Assembly: GCA_049589355.1 (NCBI GenBank)
Contig: JBAWAP010000139.1
Coordinates: forward strand, 1-5,729
Source: JBAWAP01 sp049589355
GTDB taxonomy: Bacteria; Chloroflexota; Anaerolineae; VGOG01
Length of the DNA stretch: 5,729 bases
Direction: 5' to 3'
Shown one piece after another: positions 1 through 5,057 of the stretch. Each line of letters opens with the position of its first letter. The stretch's first letter is position 1. The notes below the pieces were generated by a model. The model worked only from the letters and a program-made list of their open reading frames with translations, ran no database searches and was not told the DNA's origin. The position numbers and the translations under genes are program-made.

Positions 1-56
1 CTGAGCGCAGCGAAGGGTCTCGTTCTCGCGACAACGAGATGCTTCGCTCCGCTCAG
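1..56. repeat. Imperfect palindromic intergenic repeat, cut by the window edge
   Basis: Bases 1-24 and 33-56 are inverted copies of each other, matching at 21 of 24 positions around an 8-base spacer. The right arm contains GCTTCGCTCCGCTCAG, followed by CATGACA at 57-63. The matching left flank would fall just before base 1, so the unit is probably truncated by the window. The arms resemble short palindromic repeats scattered between genes in many bacterial genomes, but family membership is from memory and unchecked. It ends about 60 bases before the start of the KaiC-like gene and could form a stem in the leader or in the 3' end of an upstream transcript. No T-run follows, so it is not a standard terminator. 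Confidence 0.75.
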
Positions 57-115
57 CATGACAGCCTGAGTAGTCACGAGGGCAAGACGTAAAACACTTA
101 GAGGAGGAATAAGCC

Positions 116-2353
116 ATGCAAGAGTTACAATTGATGCCTACGGGCGTGCCGAACCTGGACGCGGTGCTGGGGGGAGGCGTGCCCCTTTATTCCCTGAACT
201 TCATTGCCGGGCCGCCGGGCAGCGGCAAGACCATCCTGGTTCAACAGATGCTCTTCAACCACGTTTCCCCCCCTTTTTCCCCCCCGCTTGCGGGGGGGAG
301 CAGAGAGGGGGGCGCTGGCGGGGGGGAGGAAAGGAGGGGCGGCAAAGCCCTCTACCTCACCACCGTCTCTGAGCCCATGCTGAAAGTGCTGCGCTATTTG
401 CAGCAGTTCACTTTCTTTGACGACGACGCCTTTGGCCAGCGAGTGCTCTACCAGGACATAGGCCGCGTCGTCCTCGAGCACCCCCTGCCCGAGGTGGCCG
501 ACCACATTATGCGCCTGGTGGAGGAGCACCATCCAGAGGTCCTGGTGATTGATTCCATCAAGGCCATCCGCGATCTGGCAGGTGAGAGGGGCGAGTTCCG
601 CCGCTTCTGCTACGACCTCTCGGTGCGCCTGGCCGTGGCGAGCTGCACCACATTTCTGGTGGGTGAGTATGATCGCTCCGACCTCGCCGAGGGGGCGGAG
701 TTCACCATCGCCGACGGTATTCTCTACCTGGACATCGCCCAGCAGGATGGAGAACAACACCGTTTCCTGCAGGTGTGCAAGCTGCGCGGCCGGGCTATTC
801 AGATGGCCCCCTTCCCCTTCGTCATCTCCTCCGAGGGAGTGCGCATTCTGAGCCCCGCCCTGACGCTCCGACGCCGGGAGACAGGCCTGGAGGCGGAAGA
901 GGAGCGCATAAGCACCGGCATCGCCGGGCTGGACGTGCTCTTGCAGGGCGGCCTCCGCCGGGGGCGCTCCATCATCCTCTCCGGCGTCTCCGGCACAGGG
1001 AAGACTACCCTTGCCCTCCAGTTCCTGGTCCATGGCGCCGATCAGGGCGAGAAGGGGCTCCTGGTATCCTTTGAGGAAAGTCCCGACCGGCTGCACCGCA
1101 TGGCCGAGGGCTTCGGCTGGAACCTCAGAGAGCTGGAGGAACAGGGGCTATTGCGCATTGTCTTTGTCACCCAGACCGAGATCCGGGTGGAGGAGCACCT
1201 GGAGCAGATGATCCAGGAGGTGGAAGCCTTTCAGCCCCGTCGCTTCGTGGTGGATTCCTTCTCCGTCTTCTTGCACAAGGTGAAGGACCAGGCGGTACAG
1301 CGCGAGAAGACCTTCCAGTTGGCAACCCTGGTGCAGCGGGCAGGTGCGGTGGGCATCCTGACCTCCGACATCCCGGCGGGTGAGACGCAACGTCTCTCCC
1401 ACTTTGGCGTGGAGGAGACGGTGGCGGACGGCACCATTGTGCTCTCCACGGAAATGGAGGGGCTCCGGCGCAAACGTTACCTGGAGGTCTTCAAGATGCG
1501 CGCCGCCGATCACGTCGCTGGCCGCCACCGCATGGAGATCACCGGCCAGGGTATCGAGGTCTTTTACGTCGCCGCGCCCGACCTGAGCCAGGTGGAGACC
1601 CCGCCGCCCCTGGCCTTTGAGCCCGTGGAAGGGGTGATCCGGGGCGGCCTGCCCTACGGCTCGGCCTGGCTGGTGCGGGGCGACCCCGGCATGGGCAAGA
1701 GCACGTTGAGCTATCAGTTCGCTATCGAGGGCCTGCGCCGCAAAGAGGCGGTCCTGTACATCGCCGCCGACGCCCCCACCTCTCAGGTGCGTCAGGCCAT
1801 GGAGAGCTTCGGCTTCCTGCCCGACCCATATATAGAATCGGGGCAATTGGTGATCCTGGACGTCTTCGGCGGGGGCGCCCCCTCCATCCCCCCCACTGGC
1901 GTGGGGGAAGGAGGGAGGGTTGACCTGAGTGACCCGGAGGCCTTCCTGTTCACCGTGGACCGCCAGGTGGAGTGCATTCCCAAGCCGCTGCGGATGGTCT
2001 TCGATTCCCTCACCCCGCTGGCATTGGGCTACGCGCCGGGGGGGTTCGTGGCACTGGTGCACCGTAAGAACCGCCTGCTGCGCCGGCCGGACGTGTCCAT
2101 CTTCGACACCCTGTTGCTGCAGATGCTGGAGAAAAGCGAACTATACAGCCTGCTCAACGCCTTCGACGTGGTGGTGGACCTGTATACCCCCGACTGGGGC
2201 GAGATGGCGCTGTCTGGCAACACCGGCTACCGCGCGTTGCGAGTGCGCAAGGTGCGCGGCGCCAGCGCCGATACCCGGCCCTACCCCTACACCATCTCCC
2301 GGACGGAAGGGATCATGGTGCAGAAGGATTATTATAGCCGGCAGATGGGGTAG
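116..2353 (+). CDS. Triple-domain KaiC-like (RecA superfamily) ATPase
   Basis: A cytoplasmic P-loop ATPase of the KaiC/GvpD/RAD55 group, 745 residues, with three RecA-like domains where cyanobacterial KaiC has two. Domain 1 (about 5-245) has Walker A GPPGSGKT at 32-39 and a Walker B strand ending D146-S147. Domain 2 (about 264-485) has GVSGTGKT at 290-297, the acidic pair E320-E321 in SFEESP, and D380-S381. Domain 3 (about 503-735) has GDPGMGKS at 522-529 and D630-S631. By alignment at the shared proline, the catalytic EE pair becomes V84-S85 in domain 1 and A551-D552 in domain 3, so domain 2 looks the most active. At the position of KaiC S431/T432, domain 2 reads E434-T435, so clock-type two-site autophosphorylation is unlikely. 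The start is supported by GAGGAGG at 101-107, 8 bases upstream. Two low-complexity stretches (51-74 and about 588-601) come from in-frame hairpin sequences. The nearby cheR and cheB suggest a signalling role; substrate and partners are unknown. Confidence 0.92.
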   Translation: MQELQLMPTGVPNLDAVLGGGVPLYSLNFIAGPPGSGKTILVQQMLFNHVSPPFSPPLAGGSREGGAGGGEERRGGKALYLTTVSEPMLKVLRYLQQFTFFDDDAFGQRVLYQDIGRVVLEHPLPEVADHIMRLVEEHHPEVLVIDSIKAIRDLAGERGEFRRFCYDLSVRLAVASCTTFLVGEYDRSDLAEGAEFTIADGILYLDIAQQDGEQHRFLQVCKLRGRAIQMAPFPFVISSEGVRILSPALTLRRRETGLEAEEERISTGIAGLDVLLQGGLRRGRSIILSGVSGTGKTTLALQFLVHGADQGEKGLLVSFEESPDRLHRMAEGFGWNLRELEEQGLLRIVFVTQTEIRVEEHLEQMIQEVEAFQPRRFVVDSFSVFLHKVKDQAVQREKTFQLATLVQRAGAVGILTSDIPAGETQRLSHFGVEETVADGTIVLSTEMEGLRRKRYLEVFKMRAADHVAGRHRMEITGQGIEVFYVAAPDLSQVETPPPLAFEPVEGVIRGGLPYGSAWLVRGDPGMGKSTLSYQFAIEGLRRKEAVLYIAADAPTSQVRQAMESFGFLPDPYIESGQLVILDVFGGGAPSIPPTGVGEGGRVDLSDPEAFLFTVDRQVECIPKPLRMVFDSLTPLALGYAPGGFVALVHRKNRLLRRPDVSIFDTLLLQMLEKSELYSLLNAFDVVVDLYTPDWGEMALSGNTGYRALRVRKVRGASADTRPYPYTISRTEGIMVQKDYYSRQMG
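266..337. repeat. In-frame G/C-run hairpin insert in KaiC domain 1
   Basis: A 9-bp perfect stem (C7-GC pairing with GC-G7, 279-287 with 290-298) is flanked by a second C7 run at 267-273 and a G6 run at 307-312 that can extend it. The stretch is 72 bases, 24 codons, and encodes a proline/glycine/arginine-rich segment (residues 51-74) between the Walker A helix and the next strand (GKALYLTT). KaiC relatives have only a few residues there. Bounds are estimated from where normal KaiC sequence stops and resumes. It looks like a palindromic repeat tolerated in a surface loop. Confidence 0.7.
1878..1919. repeat. Second in-frame G/C-run hairpin, in KaiC domain 3
   Basis: CCCCCAC at 1890-1896 pairs perfectly with GTGGGGG at 1901-1907 around a TGGC loop. 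An outer CCCTCC-type arm (about 1880-1885) can pair with GGAGGG at 1910-1915. It encodes a Gly/Pro-rich loop (residues about 588-601) between the strand QLVILDVF and the helix starting at DPEAFLFT, where KaiC relatives have a variable loop. Its design (two C-runs, small loop, two G-runs) matches the insert at 266-337, but the primary sequences differ, so they may be separate or decayed members of one class. Confidence 0.6.
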
Positions 2354-2355
2354 TC

Positions 2356-2501
2356 TGGAGTTTGGATAAAGTGCGAGAAACCAGGTTTTTCAGTCCAGAG
2401 TGCTTATGGGGCATCGAAAATGCGCGCAATTGTGCCCTTTTGGATGCAAAGGGTTCAAAAACCTGGTTTCTGACCGCTTCCTCGGATTTGTCCAAAGTCC
2501 A
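2356..2501. mobile_element. MITE-like 146-bp element with two-part terminal inverted repeats
   Basis: The outer arms at 2356-2370 (TGGAGTTTGGATAAA) and 2487-2501 are inverted copies matching at 13 of 15 positions. The inner arms at 2376-2390 (AGAAACCAGGTTTTT) and 2457-2471 are a perfect 15-bp inverted repeat. Further small inverted repeats lie inside, such as CCCTTT/AAAGGG near 2436-2453. It has no coding capacity, and open frames on both strands merely mirror the symmetry. It fills most of the 202-base gap between the KaiC-like gene and cheR, beginning three bases after the KaiC stop codon. It could fold in the transcript and separate expression of the two genes. No obvious target-site duplication is seen. 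Whether it is mobile or an RNA-level structure cannot be decided from one copy. Confidence 0.65.
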
Positions 2502-2542
2502 AGGTAGTGAAAAAGCCAGACTGAAAACTGTCAGGTCTTGTT

Positions 2543-2553
2543 AGGTAGAGGTG
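2543..2553 (+). promoter_or_regulatory. Purine-rich ribosome binding region that sets the cheR start
   Basis: AGGTAGAGGTG lies just before the ATG at 2556. The AGGTAG part has a spacing of 7 bases, while GAGGTG is only 2 bases from the ATG. An in-frame TTG at 2538 has only a weak AGG upstream, so the ATG is preferred. Confidence 0.5.
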
Positions 2554-2555
2554 AG

Positions 2556-3356
2556 ATGGCTGAGGACTGCAAGGACATGCAACACCTCCTGGAGAAGGTC
2601 TACCGCGAGCGGGGCTTCGACTTCCGGGAGTATAAAGAGAGCACCCTGACGCGGCGGCTCGCCCGGCGGCTGCACGCTCGTGGCGCCGAGACCTATGCCG
2701 ACTACGCTCGCGTCCTGGACCAGGACCCCACCGAGTACGAAAAGCTCTTCAACGACCTGACCATCAACGTCACCAGCTTCTTCCGCGACGATGTGGCGTT
2801 CAAGGCATTGGAGGAGGTCGTGCTGCCGGTACTTACTGGCAGGGGAGCGAAGAATATCCGCATCTGGAGTGCGGGCTGCGCCACCGGGGAGGAGCCCTAC
2901 TCCATCGGCGTACTCCTGCTAGAGATACTGGGCCCGGAGATCAACCTGTGGGACGTAACCATCCTGGCCACCGGCATTGACGCCAAAACCCTGGACCGAG
3001 CCCGAGAAGGGGTCTTTGGCCCGAAGGAGGTGGAGGGTATCCGGCCGGCATGGTTGAAGAGGTACTTTGTCGCCGAGGATCAGGCGTTCCGCGTGCAGCC
3101 GGCCCTCAGGCAGTTGGTGACTTTTGAGGAGCACAACCTGGTCAGCGACCCGCCCTACCACGACCTGGACCTGGTGGTCTGCCGCAACGTGCTCATCTAC
3201 TTCACTCCCACCTTGCAGACGCGGGTGCTGAAGGGCTTCCATGAGGGGCTGAAAGCAGGCAGCTTTCTCCTCCTGGGCAAGGCCGAGGTGCCGATGGGTG
3301 AAACAAAGGGGTTGTTTCACTGCGTGGACAGCAAGGCGAAGCTGTATCAGAAATGA
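2556..3356 (+). CDS. cheR: CheR-type protein-glutamate O-methyltransferase
   Basis: Transfers methyl groups from S-adenosylmethionine to glutamate side chains, classically of chemoreceptors, in the cytoplasm. The 266 residues match the usual CheR length of about 270-290. The N-terminal helical domain (about 5-75) has the basic run LTRRLARRL at 31-39 and the family signature NVTSFFRD at 71-78. The catalytic domain carries the SAM loop SAGCATGEEPYSIG at 105-118 and VVCRNVLIYF at 207-216. The usual ATDID after the second strand reads ATGID (G140), so an acidic residue near the SAM ribose may be missing. No TPR or receptor-tether segment follows. The gene lies 202 bases after the KaiC-like gene in the same direction. 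Its natural partner cheB is 722 bases downstream, separated by a repeat/nuclease cassette. A TTG start at 2538 would add six residues with no family support. The target could be a receptor elsewhere or another signalling protein. Confidence 0.93.
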   Translation: MAEDCKDMQHLLEKVYRERGFDFREYKESTLTRRLARRLHARGAETYADYARVLDQDPTEYEKLFNDLTINVTSFFRDDVAFKALEEVVLPVLTGRGAKNIRIWSAGCATGEEPYSIGVLLLEILGPEINLWDVTILATGIDAKTLDRAREGVFGPKEVEGIRPAWLKRYFVAEDQAFRVQPALRQLVTFEEHNLVSDPPYHDLDLVVCRNVLIYFTPTLQTRVLKGFHEGLKAGSFLLLGKAEVPMGETKGLFHCVDSKAKLYQK

Positions 3357-3545
3357 GGTAGCGCCAGTCGAGCGTCGGTCTGAATTGTGTAGCCCCGCGC
3401 CGGTTGAGTAGGCCCGCAGGGCCGTATCGAAACCAAGCGGGGCGGGTCTTGCAAATGCCGCTCGCATCCTTGGTTTCGATACGACCTGAAGGTCTACACT
3501 TCGACAATCTCAGTGCGGCGCTCAACCAGCGGATGCTCGCTCTCT
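3357..3545. repeat. Composite palindromic repeat, copy 1 (left flank of GIY-YIG gene)
   Basis: Begins directly after the cheR stop with GGTAGCGCC, which is also found at the start of copy 2 (3893-3901). The core is a perfect 14-bp inverted repeat, GTATCGAAACCAAG at 3424-3437 and its complement at 3469-3482, with a 31-base centre. Small hairpins flank the core: GGCCC/GGGCC at 3411-3423 and GACCT/AGGTC at 3483-3494. GGTTGAGTAG (3402-3411) at left is complementary to the CTACTCAACC seen in copy 2. The 74 bases 3424-3497 match 3933-4006 at 71 positions. Relative to copy 2, extra bases interrupt both sides, about 3366-3400 and 3498-3520, and these partly mirror each other. Ends with CTCAACCAGCGGATGCTCGC at 3521-3540. 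The 44 bases from here to the nuclease ATG hold its ribosome binding site. Confidence 0.85.
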
Positions 3546-3589
3546 CAGCTTTCATATATGCCTCATGAAACGGAGGTGGCCAAAACACT

Positions 3590-3907
3590 ATGGCCTGGAT
3601 GTACATTCTCGAGTGCGCAGATGGCTCGTACTATGTTGGCTCCACCGAAGACCTCGAGCGGCGTATCTGGGAACACAACGAGGGAATCGGCGCCAAATAT
3701 ACGGCACGGCGTCGCCCAGTCAAGCTGGTGTACGCTGCCGAGTTCCAGGGCATTGCTGAGGCCTATGAGCGTGAGAAACAGGTGCAGGGCTGGGGGCGTG
3801 CGAAGCGTGAGGCTTTGATTCGTGGTGACTACGATGCTCTACCCGAGTTAGCGCGTAAAGATTTTGAGAAGTACAGAGATAAGCGTTCAAGGGGTAGCGC
3901 CGGCTGA
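3590..3907 (+). CDS. Small GIY-YIG (URI-type) endonuclease
   Basis: A 105-residue single-domain protein of the GIY-YIG superfamily, whose members cut DNA using one metal ion. The sequence shows MYIL at 4-7 (GIY position), YVG at 15-17 (YIG position), the helix DLERRIWEHN at 21-30 with the catalytic-type arginine R24 or R25 and H29, then KYTARRRPVKLVY at 36-48 and AYEREKQVQGW at 58-68. E62 is the likely metal-binding glutamate. All key residues are present, so it should be active. GGAGGTGG at 3572-3579, 10 bases upstream, supports the start. Related stand-alone proteins (YhbQ/URI type) are about 80-100 residues. The gene sits between two copies of a palindromic repeat, and the last four codons and stop fall inside copy 2. 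A role in spreading or processing these repeats is possible; a repair role is the main alternative. It appears to be a later arrival between cheR and cheB. Confidence 0.92.
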   Translation: MAWMYILECADGSYYVGSTEDLERRIWEHNEGIGAKYTARRRPVKLVYAAEFQGIAEAYEREKQVQGWGRAKREALIRGDYDALPELARKDFEKYRDKRSRGSAG

Positions 3908-4056
3908 GTGCCCTGAAGCGTAGCGTAAGGGTGTATCGAAGCCAAGCGGGGAGGGTCTTGCAAATGCCGCTCGCGTCCTTGGTTTCGATACGACCTGAAG
4001 GTCTACTCAACCAGCGGATGCTCGCTCTCTACTCAACCGGCGGATGCTCGCTGGTT
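3893..4056. repeat. Composite palindromic repeat, copy 2 (right flank of GIY-YIG gene)
   Basis: Starts with GGTAGCGCC at 3893-3901, as copy 1 does after the cheR stop, so it overlaps the end of the nuclease gene. The core arms are GTATCGAAGCCAAG at 3933-3946 and CTTGGTTTCGATAC at 3978-3991, pairing with one G-T wobble around 31 bases. It is in the same orientation as copy 1. The left side hairpin uses CCCT at 3911-3914 and AGGG at 3928-3931, unlike the GGCCC/GGGCC hairpin of copy 1, which suggests compensating change or a related subfamily. The right side runs into CTACTCAACCAGCGG without the extra bases found in copy 1. It ends about 22 bases before the cheB ATG. Confidence 0.85.
4006..4052. 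repeat. Tandem 21-bp units at the right end of repeat copy 2
   Basis: CTCAACCAGCGGATGCTCGC at 4006-4025 recurs at 4032-4051 with one change (A to G), a period of 26 bases. The same unit appears once at 3521 in copy 1. The second unit continues into CTGGTT, so AACCGGCG and CGCTGGTT form a short stem just ahead of cheB. This may affect the cheB leader, but no regulatory role is shown. Confidence 0.65.
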
Positions 4057-4078
4057 GCGCCGAAAGGTGACAAGGAAT

Positions 4079-4783
4079 ATGAAACTTGTGGTTATCGCTG
4101 CCTCAGCGGGGGGCATTGACGCCCTGACGCAAGTGCTATCCCGCCTGCCGGCCGACCTGCCGGCCGCAGTGCTCATCGTGCAGCACCTGCGGGGTGACCG
4201 ACCGACTCATCTGCCCGAGCACCTGGCCCACCTCTCCCCGCTGCCGGTGCGCCTGGCTGAGGATGGGCTGCCCTTGGAGGCAGGAGTGGCTTACCTCGCC
4301 GTGCCAGGAGAGCACCTCCGCATTGAGAATGGATGCCTTGTCTTGGATCTGGGCGAGCCAGTGCACTACGTGCGCCCTTCGGCGGACGTGCTCTTCGCCT
4401 CGGCGGCGCAAGCCTTTGGGCCCAAGGTGATCGGGGTCGTCCTGTCGGGCACCGGCCACGACGGGGCGCGCGGCTGCCAGGAGATCAAGGCGAAAGGAGG
4501 GATCACGATCGCTCAAGATGAGAAGACTTCGCGCTACCTTGCCATGCCCAGGGCGGCTATCGAGGCGGACGCCGTTGATTACGTGCTACCTCTGAGGGAT
4601 ATTGCTGGCAAGATTGCGGAACTGGTGAAATGTGGGCAAGCCCACAGGCGAAGCGCTAAGACTCCACCCAATTCTCCAGGCGCAAGCCAGGGATACGGCC
4701 AAAGTGGTCCTGATTGTTGGTCACCAGAGTCAAATCGTGTGTACGCGCCGTCGCGGCAATCAGCAGGTCCAGGTCTTCTATAA
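4079..4783 (+). CDS. cheB: CheB-type methylesterase domain protein (no receiver), abnormal C-terminus
   Basis: Removes methyl groups from methylated glutamates (and may deamidate glutamines) added by CheR. The catalytic domain occupies about residues 1-185 of 234. Triad residues are visible: S9 in AASAGG (7-12), H36 in IVQHLRGD (33-40) and D128 in GTGHDGARG (124-132). PSADVLF at 100-106 and MPRAAIEADAVDYVLP at 156-171 are also family signatures. The N-terminal receiver domain of classical CheB is absent, so activity is not set by phosphorylation in cis. The ATG at 4079 is chosen because the conserved strand KLVVIAAS begins there, with AAAGGTG at 4063-4069 as binding site; a TTG at 4055 lies in the repeat. 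Residues from about 193 onward are unlike CheB and are read antisense to the PIN toxin gene, overlapping it by 128 bases. The family normally ends near residue 185-195, so the tail probably reflects loss of the native stop. Confidence 0.9.
   Translation: MKLVVIAASAGGIDALTQVLSRLPADLPAAVLIVQHLRGDRPTHLPEHLAHLSPLPVRLAEDGLPLEAGVAYLAVPGEHLRIENGCLVLDLGEPVHYVRPSADVLFASAAQAFGPKVIGVVLSGTGHDGARGCQEIKAKGGITIAQDEKTSRYLAMPRAAIEADAVDYVLPLRDIAGKIAELVKCGQAHRRSAKTPPNSPGASQGYGQSGPDCWSPESNRVYAPSRQSAGPGLL
4631..4646. other. Short perfect palindrome at the cheB/toxin junction
   Basis: TGTGGGC and GCCCACA are perfect inverted repeats separated by AA. The palindrome lies in the last true CheB codons, just beyond the toxin stop. 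There is no T-run on either side, so a bidirectional terminator is possible but weak. Confidence 0.35.
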
Positions 4784-5057
4784 GCATTCCCTCTTTGCGC
4801 AGATGCGCTTTGATCTCGCCGAAGGTATGGGCAGTTTCCGGATGAACCCCAAGGATAGAGAGGACACTGATGAAATCATCAACTGCCTGATGGTTGCTCG
4901 CCGGTCTGGCAGAGCAGGCCGCTCCGTAGCGCAGTTCGGCCAGAGTGATTACTGATATGGCTACGACTTCTGGGCCAACAGCAGCCAAGTGATCGCGGAC
5001 AGAGGCATAGCCGCGCAGCCAGAAGACACAGGTGTCGGTGTCCAACAGGAACTTCAT
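4656..5057 (-). CDS. vapC: PIN-domain toxin, VapC family ribonuclease
   Basis: A 133-residue PIN protein, the usual length for VapC toxins, which are Mg2+-dependent endoribonucleases that stop growth by cutting RNA such as tRNA. The acidic cluster is visible: D6 in FLLDTDTCVF (3-12), E41 in ITLAELRYG (37-45), D97 in LIEDLDLLIAATA (92-104, with D95 nearby) and D117 in LVTNNQDHF (111-119). The domain is complete, so the toxin is probably active. The start at 5057 is chosen because the first PIN strand starts there and the ATG overlaps the antitoxin stop by four bases (ATGA), which implies translational coupling. A longer frame upstream has no family-like sequence. The gene lies tail-to-tail with cheB and overlaps its reading frame by 128 bases. 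The stop TAG is on the minus strand at 4658-4656. Confidence 0.92.
   Translation of the reverse strand: MKFLLDTDTCVFWLRGYASVRDHLAAVGPEVVAISVITLAELRYGAACSARPASNHQAVDDFISVLSILGVHPETAHTFGEIKAHLRKEGMLIEDLDLLIAATARTHDLTLVTNNQDHFGRIPGLRLENWVES

Noticed and set aside
125..2062. Two long minus-strand open frames (323 and 304 codons) opposite the KaiC-like gene.
   Set aside because: They are mirror frames of a strongly coding GC-rich gene, with low-complexity His/Gln-rich translations and no motif. The plus strand has three complete ATPase domains.
2376..2471. A rho-independent terminator after the KaiC-like gene.
   Set aside because: The arms are 66 bases apart and the right arm is followed by mixed sequence with no T-run. 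It fits a repeat element better.
2313..2544. Short open frames on both strands across the KaiC-cheR gap.
   Set aside because: They mirror each other because of the inverted repeats of the MITE-like element, and they lack protein-like composition.
3300..3322. Inverted repeat GTGAAACAA / TTGTTTCAC near the end of cheR as a terminator.
   Set aside because: It lies inside well-supported CheR coding sequence and has no T-run after it.
3357..4056. A CRISPR array or integron-type cassette.
   Set aside because: There are only two long palindromic copies, with a gene between them and no regular short spacers. No integrase or clear attachment-site architecture is visible.
3202..4119. Open frames across both repeat copies with a shared stretch (GRIETKDASGICKT on the minus strand).
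   Set aside because: The shared peptide is just the translated repeat. Such frames are likely spurious, though they independently show the duplication.
4632..4955. A plus-strand open frame of 107 codons opposite the toxin gene.
   Set aside because: It is the complement of the PIN toxin, whose acidic residues and length are clearly right on the minus strand.
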